NCBI GenBank assembly: GCA_020310875.1
Contig: CM035413.1
Span: 185,110,355-185,174,354 of the forward strand
Source: Ceratopteris richardii
Lineage: Eukaryota; Streptophyta; Polypodiopsida; Polypodiales; Pteridaceae
Direction: 5' to 3'
Length of the DNA stretch: 64,000 nt
The notes under the pieces were generated by a model, which made no database searches, was not told where the DNA came from, and saw nothing but the letters and a program-made list of their open reading frames with translations. Numbering within the stretch: the stretch's first letter is position 1; the number at the start of each line of letters is the position of its first letter. A program made the translations under genes and the position numbers. Shown in pieces: positions 11,922 through 22,922 of the stretch.

Positions 11922-12520
11922 TTTAGGTATATCCAACAAATAGTCATGAGTGGTAAAGTGTATTTATACACTATTCTTTTAGTAGCCTGTATGAGAGCTG
12001 ACCATAACACTTGTTTCTGTGGTTCATATACTTAGCTTGAAGCTTGTAGAATTTCCCAAACTCCCATTTTATCATATAACACTTAGCAATACATTGACAA
12101 TGCATTATCATAGCTACATTGTTCTCTATTTATTGTTGTTGTACATCGCTTGAAACTTACCCTCTTGCGTGAGTCATTGCACCATGTATATGGTATTTTT
12201 TTCTAATTATTGATTGGTGTTTGAAGGTATGACTCTTATGATTATCCCTAAAAATGTGTATGATCATTGGAGTTGTACGTATTGAGTCATGATTAGCTCA
12301 AGGTGAGTGTATATACGTTTCTTCATCTTACTAATAAGTCGAGATCACCTGCTTGACTTCTTATGCATATTTGTATCAATATAATCAGGGTAGATGCATA
12401 AAATAACGTGGTATAACGAATGTGTGCAAAATTCCTTTGGTCAATTCCAACCAGTCTAGTCTCAAGCCAATTCTTACCACCACTTTCTGGTCTTTGTGCA
12501 TTATCAATCACTCCTCATAG
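11922..12520. other. Unassigned stretch, probably including the decayed Cop2 5' LTR
   Basis: No coding signal. Because a PBS and gag start at 12521, the sequence just before should be the Cop2 5' LTR; it ends in ACTCCTCA. I cannot place its 5' end or align it convincingly with the Cop10 LTR, so the boundary is left open. Confidence 0.4.
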
Positions 12521-12532
12521 TGGTATCAAAGC
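12521..12532 (+). other. Cop2 primer-binding site
   Basis: TGGTATCAAAGC, one base different from the canonical tRNA-iMet-complementary site, 20 bases before the gag ATG at 12553. Confidence 0.8.
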
Positions 12533-12552
12533 ATTGTCATAGACTTGTCATT

Positions 12553-14095
12553 ATGGGTGATGGATTTCCCTCATCAATTGAAAAAATGGATGGAAGAAAA
12601 TACTCAAAATGGTCACTAAGGATTTAGACTTACTTGCAAGGGACAAAATTATATGGACACATCTTAGGAGATAGGTTGATTCCTATACTAAGAAATAAAG
12701 GACAAACAACCCAAGAAGAGCCTAAAATATTGAACACATGGACTACAAAGGATGTTTTGGCAAGCTCATATATCTAAAGCTAAATCTCTAATTTGTTACT
12801 TCCTCATATTAGGAGTTGTAAGAGCTCCCAAGAGACACGAAATGTTTTGGACGGATTGTTCTCTGCAAGTACCAAAGCCAAGACGAAATAATTGTGGATG
12901 GAGTTCATAACACTCAAAAAGATTCCCAAGGAAAGTGAAAATTGACTAGAGAGCATCAAAAAAATCATTGATGAAGAGAAAAAAGTGAGGCAAGTCATCA
13001 ATGAAATCAAGGTTGATGACAAGTGGGAAGCTTTAACCACTCTCATGACTATGTACATAGATATGCAAGTGCTAGACGTCAACAGTCCCATGGGATGAAT
13101 CTTCAGTCATGAGGCCAAATTTATGAAGAATGGTGAGAAGCTGAAATGTAATCAATCATCTCCCCTTTACATAGATAAATGTAAAGGAAAAGATAATACA
13201 CAAAAAGGTAGAAGTTGTGATTATGAAGGAATGACCTCCCAAGCAAACTTTGGAGGTAGATATAGAAGCTAAAGAGGAAGAGGCACATGTAGTTGTAAAG
13301 GCAAAGGGAGATCTAAAAGATGCTTACCTTTTGCTATAGGTGGCCTATCCAATCACATCATAGAGAATTGTATGAAAAACCCAAGGAGTTATAGAGGAAG
13401 ATGATACAATAGAGTTGGATATGGATCTCCTCAAGGGAGATAATTCAACTCATATGGATACAAAAGCAACACCTACAACAAATACCTTCAACAACACTTC
13501 TACTTATGAATGTAACAACGAAGGAAGATAGATCTAATGAGCATGTCGTCTACATTGAGTCTCAACTCTCAAACCATGTATTACATAATGTAGCCTTGCT
13601 CGTAGAATTGGAAGATCGAAAAAATAAGTGTGAAGTCAAGATATGTGATGACACAAGGCAATCTATGGAGAAGATAGGAAATTTCAACACTTCCATTGGT
13701 AATATTAATCTATTGATAACATAACTCTATGTACCAAGTATTACTAAAAACCTAATAAGTGTAGGTAAGATTGTGGGAAAGGGTTGCAAGTGAAATTCAA
13801 AGGCATGCAGCCTATGTAGAGGATCCATATCAAGACTTCAAGAGGATGTCAAAGGGAGAAAAAATAGGCAGATTGTAAAGCTTCGAAGTCCAAGACACCA
13901 AGAGCACTACTTTTCTCAATTATGGTACCCTGACCCTATGACAACTAGAGGTTTGGCATAAAAGGTTGGCTCACATTAGAAAAAGGGCCCTCAAACAAAT
14001 TGGTTGAGATCAAAGTGTACTTGGACTACCCAGTATTTCAAAGAAACACATGATATACAATTGAATTGCATGTCAATTTAGGAAATCTCCTAGGA
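12553..14095 (+). pseudogene. Cop2 gag-protease-preintegrase fragment, heavily decayed
   Basis: Begins MGDGFPSSIEKMDGRKYSKW, like Cop7 and Cop10 gag. Pieces in several frames follow family order: UBN2 gag (12780-13140), a knuckle remnant around GGLSNHIIENC (~13340), the protease region 13506-13724 (IESQLSNHVLHNVALL, where family members have the DSG active site), then LYVPSITKNLISVG and the preintegrase segment QLEVWHKRLAHI...HMIYNCIACQF up to ~14095. Multiple stops and frameshifts make it non-functional. Homology stops before the integrase catalytic core; the rest of the element is missing. Confidence 0.8.
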
Positions 14096-14590
14096 ATTGC
14101 AACCTTTTTCAATAATTTCAACAATAGTAATCCAAACATAAATCTCATAAAATAGCAAAAGAATAGTGTATTAAAAACTTCTTTGAAAGTGTCATTATCC
14201 CAAAACATGAAGGGAAAATAGTGAAAATAGTCATGCTTTTTAATCATACCCTACTCACATGTGATTGAAATATTATGAACTCAAGTAAATCTAGTCGATT
14301 TAATTAGTACTCAAATGAAATTGTTGAAGATCATTATCTTGGTCAAAACAAAGTCATTCATATGACTCCTAACTATATGTAGCATAAAATCAACTAGAAT
14401 TGAGAAGTGGTGAAAGACATACATAATAAAGATGATGTGCCCGTTCCAAGTCAAACACATTATGCTCTAAAACAATACATGATGGGGTGCTCGTTGAGAT
14501 ACCTAAAGCACAAAGACAACAGAAAGGAAGTAGAATATAACAAAATATGTTTATGTCATACAAGTTGAGGAATGTAATAAAGTAAGTCTA
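14096..14590. other. Unassigned stretch after Cop2
   Basis: AT-rich, no homology recognised on either strand. It separates the broken integrase of Cop2 from the repeat starting TGATCT at 14591. Confidence 0.4.
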
Positions 14591-15230
14591 TGATCTAGGG
14601 ATCCGATGGCTTCAGACAGATCTGAAATCGGATACCGTTTGGTCACTCGTCTGTAGGACCAAAGATCTCAAGAGTAGACTCAAGCATAAGTCATGTGCTG
14701 TCATATTCAAGTAATCCACTTAGCCTAGTGGTTAAGTCTCATGGTTGTGAAGGAAGAGGTCTTGGGTTCAACTCCCATGGGGAGCATGGGAAGAGAGTTT
14801 TACCCAAAGAGCTCTAGAGCCTTCTAACTCAAGTTAACGTGAGTTAACTTGAGTCCAGTGGACTTAACTCAAGAGGTGAGTACAACAACCACTAGTGGAC
14901 TCTAGTGGAAGGTACTAAAGTAGTGGTCGAGATCACTCCAGCCACTAGTGGACTCTAGTGGTGGATATGAAAGGAGTGGAGGAGATTGCACATGCACTTG
15001 TGGACTCTAGTTACATTTGTGGTCCTCATTAGTTCAAACAGCTATATATACAGGCATAAGGTTGGGAGGAGAGTCATCTCTCTAGCATGTGGTGGTCGTA
15101 ATCTTTGTTTTGTTGCAAGGAAGGGATTGTCCCTCTAGATACTTTGAGAAATAAAAGAGAGAGGATCCTTTTCCCAGATCGAGATGAAGAAACCAAGAAA
15201 ATAAAAATAGAAAACTTCATTTCGAAGATC
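14591..15230 (+). repeat. LTR- or SINE-like repeat with tRNA-type promoter boxes, copy 1
   Basis: Shares at least four separated conserved blocks with 40484-41020: TGATCTA at the start, TTTGGTCACTCGT, the tRNA-like part, and TATATATA followed by GGTTGGGAGGAGA. The tRNA-like part holds a box A (TAGCCTAGTGG, 14721-14731) and a box B (GGTTCAACTCC, 14765-14775) 33 bases apart, as in pol III-transcribed SINEs. A TATA box (15043-15050) lies ~280 bases later. The TG start and TATA box suit an LTR; the A/B boxes suit a SINE head. I cannot decide between them, and the right boundary is approximate. Confidence 0.6.
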
Positions 15231-15269
15231 TTTCATAGTAAAGCATTGAGTAGATAGATTGAGTCTTTA

Positions 15270-15893
15270 CAATCAGCTTTTCAAAAGTCATTACGCATAC
15301 ATGAAAGAGATAGTAAATAAGAAGTATATAAAAAAACTTAACAAATCATATCACATAGCAAACATTGGTTCAAAGAATAGACGAGAAGCGAATGCATTAA
15401 GGAGAGATCAAACTTGGAAATTGGTGAGATTATCACTTAGCACATAATGGATAAAAATGGGTTTCTTAAGTGAAATGCAAGAGTTATGGATATGTTGAAA
15501 ACTATAAGGCACATCTTCTTGCAATAGGATATGCAGAAGAGGTAAACAATGAGGAGTGCAACTACGTAGGATCGTATAAGAAAATTGAAATTGGTTCAAA
15601 CGGATGCGACAGCACCACGCATATGGTGTGTGAGGATCACAAAGAAGTTTCTAGATATTAAATTTATGCAATAAAGAACCCGTTTCTATTATTTGTTTGA
15701 AATCATGGAGACACAAAAATATATTGATGATTTATGTTTTTTATTTGATCATCATTGTAATAACAATAAATGATTTTTGTATCTGAAAAACAAAGAACAT
15801 ATGAGCTAAATCTCCATAATTGCTTTGAGAAAGGTAAAATGTTTCCTTAATATCATGGACATATCAATGGAAGAGGGTGTTAAGATGACGTTA
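15270..15893 (+). pseudogene. Very degraded copia reverse transcriptase relic
   Basis: Short islands in shifting frames resemble RVT_2: ALRRDQTWKLV (~15390), SYGYVENYKAHLLAIGYAEE (~15480-15540, compare the [10 protein letters not shown] block) and SMEEGVKMT near 15865 (compare NPMEVNMKLT in Cop3). Catalytic motifs are not recoverable. It precedes a Cop3-family LTR, so it may be the 3' end of an older element of that family. Confidence 0.45.
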
Positions 15894-16560
15894 TGTTAGT
15901 AGAGAAATGACGCATATGAAGCCTCTTGGATTGATGACCCTTGGAGAAATGATAATGAAGGAGCCAAGCAGGAGTACTCTTGTTTTCAATTCCCCTCATA
16001 ACTCTCAAATCAAGTACCTAATATACGTAGGTGTGATAAATCCTATATACTAGGAACACAACTCCCTGTCAATTAGGAAATCTTTTCAAAGTTATGTAAC
16101 CGTAATTTTTTCTTTGAAAAATTAAGATACCGGATGTGTTATCACTTAGAATATTTGAATTATCTAGTATACCCCTTGATAACCAAGCCCCTACTTTTAA
16201 ACTTGGAATTCTCTCTAAAGGAGCTAGTTAGCTTTGAAAAATGAGTAGACTTCCCTCGTTTTCTTGTATCCATTCATAACATTAATTAATCACGTATCAC
16301 ACGTTGGTGTGATAAGTCCTACAATCTAGGATTAAGTCTCGCTATCATTTAGGGAATATTTTCAAAGTCTTGTAAACACACATTGTACTTCGAAACTGTA
16401 TAATCCCGTGTGTTATCTCCTACAATATTTGAATAAGCTAGTTGACCCCTCTCGAAGAAAGCCAACTACGTCCTTGAAGATTTTATTTGTACTTTGAGTT
16501 TCCATCCCTAATAATCAGATCTTTGTGGGTGAGAATCAAAGTCTTGATTAGTTAAGTATC
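15894..16560 (+). repeat. Cop3 5' LTR region, composite of two LTR pieces
   Basis: Two overlapping LTR fragments of the Cop3/Cop4/Cop8 family lie end to end. 15894 to ~16285 runs from TGTTAGTAG through the conserved GTGTGATAAATCCTA and AGGAGCTAGTTAGC blocks. From ~16286 the GTGTGATAAGTCCTA and TTTAGGGAATATTTTC blocks occur a second time, up to about 16560. The duplicated blocks are seen directly; the exact junction is estimated. No clean PBS remains before gag. Confidence 0.6.
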
Positions 16561-16569
16561 TTGAGAGAC

Positions 16570-17290
16570 TATAATGAGAGACATAGGAGAGCTACCTTCA
16601 TCTTATCCCACCGTATTAGCATTAAAATTAGAGGGCATAGACAAGAAATAGAAACTTCAATGAAAGTGTGAGAAACTCATGAGAGACAATACTCCACTTC
16701 AACCAAAGCTAGAAAGATTTAGTTGAATAATGATCTCAATAACTGGACGATAAAACTTAATAGAAATATCAAGGACTACATTTTGAAGATCAAAGAATCA
16801 AGTGACACATTGGAATCCATTGATTATCACATAGATGATGATGAGATAGTTGCATACACATTGAATGGGCTTAGGAATGAGGAGAAGTGGAAGACTTTTA
16901 CTACTTATGTATATGTCAAAGTTAATCTTTGATCCCGAATTTGAGAAATAACTGGCCATGATGGACACTAACAATATGAACATTAGGGGCTTTAAGACAA
17001 AGGGCAATGAAGCCTAATCATTTATGCAAATAAAGGAAGAGGTAGAGGAAAGCAAGAAAGAGGACCAAATCGAGATCTTAATCAAGACCAATTAAGAAAG
17101 TTCTCTTGATGGATAGGAAGAGGAAAATTCATAGGAAGAGGAGGAAGTTGCAATCACAATCCATGCAACAACAACAACAACAACAAAAAAAACGCATAAG
17201 GATGCTTCATATATGGCAAGTATGGCCACTATGCAAGGGATTTGTATCAAAGGGACAAGAGCAATTCATCATACAAAGACAAGGTAATTG
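16570..17290 (+). pseudogene. Cop3 gag, broken
   Basis: Copia gag of a family distinct from Cop7. The clearest piece is 16723-16932: LNRNIKDYILKIKESSDTLESIDYHIDDDEIVAYTLNG and the following EEKWKTF, the UBN2 segment shared with Cop5 and Cop8. A Gln run from (CAA)n and a knuckle remnant (GKYGHYARD) follow near 17180-17240. Stops and frameshifts occur throughout. Confidence 0.75.
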
Positions 17291-17339
17291 TGCATTTACT
17301 TCAAATGAGAATGAAACTATGTTGGCTATGATGTAGATG

Positions 17340-18960
17340 AGTGACTACAAGACTCAAGGGTCAAGGACATTATACATTGTTAGTGGATGCATCAATCATA
17401 TGAGTCGCAACAAGGAATTCTTCTCAAATATCTAGGTACCTTCCACAAAAGGTCATGTGGAGACAAGTGATGATACCTCCGTGCTATCACAGAGATACGT
17501 GATGTTATGCAAGAAAGATTCATAAGGCTTACTCTTTGAAGGATGTTCTTAATATTCCCACAATCACAAAGAACCTTGTTTCTCTGGGTCAAATGATTGA
17601 GAAAGGATTTCATGTAAAATTCAATTAGAAGGGTTGGTTTATGGATAATCCTTAGGAAGTGTACATTTTGGTAGCCAAAGGCAAAAACAAGGGAAGGCTA
17701 TTCAAATTGGATTATAAGACTAAATTCAACCACAATACCTACTCAAATATAGAAGCAAATAGGTAGCAAAATTAGACCTATGGCATAGAAGGTATGGACA
17801 TATCAATACTCAGAGATTGAAGGATATACAAAGGAAGAGGTTAGTACTTGGATTACCAAATCTTTACAAATGGAATCTTAGGAACATGTGTGAAGCTCGT
17901 CAATTATGTAAGCAGATTATATTACCTTGCAAGAAGAGAAATTATGTGAGTTGTTATCCGCATGACATACTTCATATAGATGTTTGGGGGCCAATAAAGG
18001 AGAACTAAATTCGAGGTAATAAATGCTTTGTAAATTTTTTTGTCCATTCTACAAGGACAAATTGGCTTTACTCTATAAATCATAAGTGAAATTCCCTTTA
18101 TTAGTTTATCAAAATCAAAGCTATTCTAGAGAAGGAATGTGATAGGCATATCAAATCTCTAAGGTCATATGAAGGGGGATTATGCTTCTTCCATGAATTC
18201 TATAATTTCTTTGAGGAAAATGACATCAACAGACAAATCACATGGAGGTAAAAACCACAAGAACATGGTGTAGCAAAAAGGAACAACACCTACATTGCAG
18301 AGTGCGTTAGGGCTAAAATGAAGGAAATGGGGATGTCTAGTTGCTATTGCGTTGATGAAGAAACCACTGCATTATACATAATGAAGAGTGCACCCATGTC
18401 AGTTATACATGGCAAAAAACCTAATGAAGCTTGGCACAATAGAAAATCAGATGTGTTATACTTGAGTCTTTCGATGTACTTGCTATGTGTCAATTCCAAG
18501 TGAAGTAAGGAGGAAACTTGATGATTGATGAGAGAGATATGCATTTATAAGGTATGTAGAGAATAAAAGGGATATAGATGCTATAAGCATACAACAAAGG
18601 AACTAAATGTATCAATGGATGTTAGATTTGATGTAACTTTATCTTCATATTCTTCAAATGTATCTATGTAGTCGAATGAAGATGAAGAAAGGAAGACTTA
18701 GAAAGAAAGTGAAGAACCAAAAAACATAGTCCTTAGTAGAAAAAAGGATTGAGTAAACATGTATCATGATAGGGAGGAAGTCCTACATGAAGCCACCTTA
18801 GTGATGTCAAGAACAAGGGAATAGCTAAAAGTTATAGAGATTGAAGAAGATTAAGACTCATGGATTGAGCTCAATATAGACCATCATGTAGAGAAGGGAA
18901 AGAGCTCAAAAATCGATAACAAATATCCATATTAGTAGAATTGTGAGATATAGGGAAAGC
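17340..18960 (+). pseudogene. Cop3 protease-integrase region, broken
   Basis: The protease active-site region reads IVSGCINHMSRN (about 17380), so the catalytic Asp of DSG is replaced by Val. Next come LKDVLNIPTITKNLVSLGQMIEKGFHVKFN (~17535-17625), a preintegrase piece (DIQRKRLVLGLPNLY, ~17820), a remnant of HIDVWGPI (~17975), and the integrase C-terminal part (MKEMGMSSCYCVDEETTALYIMKSAP from 18318). The linker ends with DHHVEKGKSSK-like sequence near 18880. Many stops. Order and family match Cop8 and Cop11. Confidence 0.7.
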
Positions 18961-18989
18961 TATCAATTTGAATGACTTACCTATTATTC

Positions 18990-20360
18990 ATTCATGGAAA
19001 GAAATTATGCATATATGTGTAAAACTGTTGAAGAACCCACATGATTTGAAGAAGCTAATACATGCATGGAATGTCAAGAAGCTATGCTGGAGGAGGTGAA
19101 GGATTTGGAAGGCAATCACATTTGGACATTAGTGCTAAGGGGAAAGGATATGAAGTTCATTGGAAACGAGTGAGTATATAAGGAAAGAATTCTTGCCTAA
19201 ACTGAGGGCTAGAGGAAGTAGTATACATGGACCAACCATTAGGGTTTGAAGATAAAAACACAAACAATTATGTTTGTAGGTTAAAGAAGGTTTTATATGG
19301 TCTCAAGCAAGCCCCAAGGGCATGTAATGAAAGGCTTGTAGACTATTCGATCAATTTTGGATACAAACAAAGCAAAGCATATCAATGATTATTCTACCAA
19401 AGAGAAGGTGAAGCATCTGCCTACTTAAATGTGTATGTAGATGACTTGATTATTTCACATGATCATGAGTAACACATCAAGGATATCAAATACATTTTTG
19501 GGAAGGTGTTCAAGATCTTACACCTTGGAGATCCAAGATATTTGTTAGGTGTTGAATCCATATGTAAGGAGGCTATGTATAGAAACTACATCTTGGATGT
19601 ATTGAAGGCATGTGGACTAATAGGTTGCAAAACTATTGAGTAACCCAATGGAAGTAAATATGAAATTGACTTTAATGGAAGGTAATGAAGTTTAGGGAAT
19701 AATTGTATATAGGTCAATAATGGAATCTTTGAATTTTCCCACTATCAAGGGGCGTGACCTAGCATATACAATTGGTATGCTATCTCAATTCATGCACACA
19801 CATGGGGTTCCTCATTTACTTGGAGCAATAAGAGTACTTATATCTCAAGGGTGCTTTAAAAAGAGGTCTTTTCTATCCTTTTGAGGATATTTTGCAAGTG
19901 AAAACGTATACACATGTTGATTCGGCTGTAACCAAAGAAGATAGGAGGAATACAAGTGGATATGCAGTGATTTTAGGCAAGAAGGTCATCTCATGGATGG
20001 CAAAGACACAACCTAAAGTTTTTCTATCTTCCACAAAAGCTAAATAGAGAGAATAAGCACAAGTTATATGTGAGCTTATGTGTCTTAAGAAGCTCATGAT
20101 CAAATTGAATTTGTATTTCAATCACGTTTGAATCATGTCTGACAACATGTGTAGTGTGTACCTATCACACAACCCTATGTTCCATGCTAGGAGCAAGCAC
20201 ATAGAGCTACATTATCACTACATTAGAAACTATTGGCTAAGGAGGTACAAGTTCAACACAGTAGTATGAAATATTTGGTGGTGGTATGTTCACCAAATCA
20301 TTGGAATCAATCATGAAAACAAAGTCCAAAAGAGGCATGGGAATGATGGAGCTAGGTTGA
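18990..20360 (+). pseudogene. Cop3 reverse transcriptase-RNase H, broken and internally deleted
   Basis: RVT_2 starts around TFEEANTCMECQEAMLEEVKDLE (frame broken) and runs to IGNE-VYKE near 19175. It then jumps to the ELEEVVYMDQPLGF block at ~19205, so the palm segment with the first catalytic Asp is deleted. LYGLKQAPRA and YVDDLIIS (about 19435) are retained. The RNase H part is recognisable at DLAYTIGMLSQFMHTHG (~19755), RRNTSGYAV and the C-terminal HARSKHIELHYHY-like block (~20190-20220). Multiple stops. A polypurine tract and LTR follow. Confidence 0.75.
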
Positions 20361-20373
20361 AGCTTGTGGGGGA
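20361..20373 (+). other. Cop3 polypurine tract
   Basis: AGCTTGTGGGGGA directly before TGTTATAAATC. Plus-strand priming sites of this family read GCTTGAGGGGGAG (Cop4) and GCTTAAGGGGGAG (Cop8). Confidence 0.75.
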
Positions 20374-21228
20374 TGTTATAAATCAAGTACCAACATAAGG
20401 AGCTTATGGAACCCTTTGAATGATCAAACTTGGAGCAATTTGAAGCAACAATCTAAGCACAAATAATCATACTCAAATTTGAATTTGAATCCTCCTCATA
20501 AAACTCAATGAATTATCTATCACACTTAGGTTTGAATAAGCCTACAATCTAAGAAAAGAGCTCCCTATCATTTAGGGAATCTTTTCAAAGTCTTATAAAC
20601 ACACGTTGTACTCTAAATTTCGATGATCCCATAGTTGTTATCTTTTACAAGATTTGAACTAGCTAGTAGACCCCTTGCTAAGAAACCCCTCTGCTTGCTT
20701 GAGGATTTTATTCATAATTTGAGTTGTCATATCTAATACTTAGATTTTAGTGTGTAGGGGGTAGTTAGCTTTGAGTGATTACCAGATTTCCTATATCATT
20801 TTGCATTCAATCCTTGATCTTTGTTTTTTGTAGAAACCTACTACTTTTTCTAAACCTGTATTGAAGCTCAAATGTCTAAAATCTATATGTTGTGAGATAA
20901 ATGATTCTAGAGTGTAAAAATAGCTCTATGTGCATAGCTAGTGAAGGAAACATATATTCTATCTTGGAGGCCTTTGTGATATCCAACTACACACATAAGT
21001 CAGAGGTAATGGATGCATTATTTCTGTATGTATAGAGATCTATGTTGAGCCTTCAAGAGCTCCAATATTCATCATCTTGAGTAAATAGAGGTATCTCTAA
21101 ACATACATGCAAGGATATTATGCTTGAACTGGCATAAGGAAAGTTTTCATTATCCCATCATTTAGGGACATAACTTTGAGGCAATTTGTTCTTCCATTTT
21201 CATAAGGAAAGTATACATTCTCCTATTG
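20374..21228 (+). repeat. Middle LTR (3' LTR of Cop3, possibly 5' LTR of Cop4)
   Basis: About 855 bases starting TGTTATAAATC after the PPT. It shares the GTGTTATC, CTAGTAGACCCCTTGC, GGTAGTTAGCTTTGAGTGAT and TACATTCTCC blocks with the other LTRs of the family. It ends near TCTCCTATTGA and is followed by a PBS-like TAGTATCACATC (21230-21241). A PBS after a 3' LTR is unexpected unless this LTR also began the next element. Confidence 0.7.
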
Positions 21229-21254
21229 ATAGTATCACATCATTTCAACATAGA

Positions 21255-22637
21255 AAGACATATGCAATGTGAATATGATGCTATAATGAATAATGGTACC
21301 TAGTCTTTATGTGATTTACCTCTGGGCAAGAAGACCATTCACATAAGTTTGTATATAAGTTGAAGTGTAAGCTTGATGGATTGCTTGATAGGTATAAGGC
21401 CAGGCTTGTTGCAAAGGGTTATGCTTAGGAAAGAGTCATTGATTTTGATGCGACCCTGCCCCTACTTGTTGAATGACTACTCTTTATAGCATCTGTGCAC
21501 TTATCGCTCATCATGGTTGGAACGTACATTAGTTGGACATTAAAAGTCAATTTCTAAATGTTGACTTCCATAAAGAAGCTTATGTTTTCCAGCCCCGTGG
21601 CATTGTGCAGAAAGGGCATGAAATCAAAGCGTGCATGTTGAAAAAGGCATTATAGCGTTTCAAACAAGCACCATGTGCTTGGTATGAAAAGATACATGCC
21701 TATCTGATTGCACATGGTTTTGAGAACAGTCCAACTGAGATCACCTTATACATTAAACATGCAAATGATATGCTTCTATTCATAGTTGTGTAACTTGATG
21801 ACATGCTACTCACTAGTCCTCATGAGAAGCATATTGCTGATTTTAAGGCTGATCTGCATGTCTCATTTGAGATGTCTGATTTGGGGCATTTGCATCATTA
21901 TTTGGGCATCGAGTTTATGCAAGTTGATGGACGAATAGCGTTATGTCAGAAAAAATATATTCACACATTATTGCAGCATTTTGGTCTTGATTGTACAACT
22001 ATTGCCACTCCTATGGAGAGAGGTTTATGGTTGAGTCTTCATGAGGCTGGAGATGAATTTGATGTTGTTCTCTATTAGCAAGTTGTTGGATGCTTGATTT
22101 ACTTATGCATTACTTGGCTAGATATTCAATTTGCCTTCTCATAGATGAGCACAACCACCAAATTTACATGCTTTTACAGACCCTAGCTTGGCTAGTTTCT
22201 ATGACACTCATGTGTCCACTAGTAGCTTTTGCTTCATGCTTGGTAGCTCATGTATATCTTGGTTGAGCAAGAACCAACCTATTGTGGCCACGTCTAGTTG
22301 TGAGGCTGAGTATAGGGCAACCTTTAGAGCGATTGTTGAGTGTGTGTGGCTTAGATGCCTTATGGCTGATTTGGGTGTTGGTGAGTCTTGTGCCACCACC
22401 ATCTTCACTGATAGTTCGAGTGCATTGGCAATTGTGAGGAACCCTATGTTCCATGCTCACACTAAGCAGACTAAGGTGCACTATCATTATGTCAGGGAAA
22501 GGTTCTCTACTCGAGAGATCAATTTGGCATATGTGCCAATGCAGGAGAACATTGCAAAGCTTTTCACAAAGGCTCTGCCTCATGAGAAGTTTGAAGCTTT
22601 CCACAAAGCTTTGGGCTTACTTCCTTTTGTGGATTGA
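21255..22637 (+). pseudogene. Cop6 reverse transcriptase-RNase H, 5'-truncated copia of a different family
   Basis: The homology starts inside RT (EYDAIMNNGT, ~21265) with no gag, AP or integrase upstream. Visible blocks are [13 protein letters not shown] (~21390), LDIKSQFLN (~21540), LKKAL-RFKQAPCAWY (~21640-21680) and the YVDD position at ~21795, degraded to V-LDDMLL. From 21803 the frame is open (HEKHIADFKADLHVSFEMSDLGHLHHYLGIEF). RNase H is the best-preserved part (22188-22637, 149 codons): SCISWLSKNQPIVATSSCEAEYRA, then TDSSSALAIVRNPMFHAHTK and FTKALPHEKF. Several stops precede it. The clean 5' cut beside an LTR suggests truncation by a later rearrangement. Confidence 0.8.
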
Positions 22638-22709
22638 TTCTACATAGCTTGCCACTTCCTTATACATTAGTGCTAGCTCCTTGTTTTCTGCATTACTCCT
22701 AGGGAGATT

Positions 22710-22922
22710 TGTTGATATATATAGGTAGTGATGTGTGTGAACACACTAGGACTACCGGGGCACTTTTTTCCCTCTTTAGGAGGTTTCTTCCCCCGGCTTG
22801 TATATATTCCTATCACCCTAACGGGTCACTTATCTTTGTACATTGTAGTGGTAATGCATTCAGTATTGTGTGTTGTGCTTCAAGCTTCTGGTTTCTCCTT
22901 ATGTTGTTCGTGTGCTTTCGCA
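22710..22922 (+). repeat. Cop6 3' LTR (short, 213 bases)
   Basis: Begins TGTTGATATATATAGG after a purine-rich AGGGAGA (22701-22707) and ends CTTTCGCA, 72 bases downstream of the RNase H stop. It contains internal inverted motifs (GTGTGTGAACACAC) and T-rich U5-like sequence. Cop4 coding sequence resumes immediately after. The boundaries are inferred from TG...CA and the position after a PPT; no second copy is present to confirm them. Confidence 0.55.

Noticed and set aside
11594..11922. 119- and 62-codon minus-strand frames at the end of LTR copy B
   Set aside because: They lie inside the LTR U5-like part, opposite to the element orientation, with no domain.
14721..14775. Possible functional tRNA gene
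   Set aside because: Boxes A and B are present, but no acceptor or anticodon stem can be folded; treated as SINE/LTR-like.
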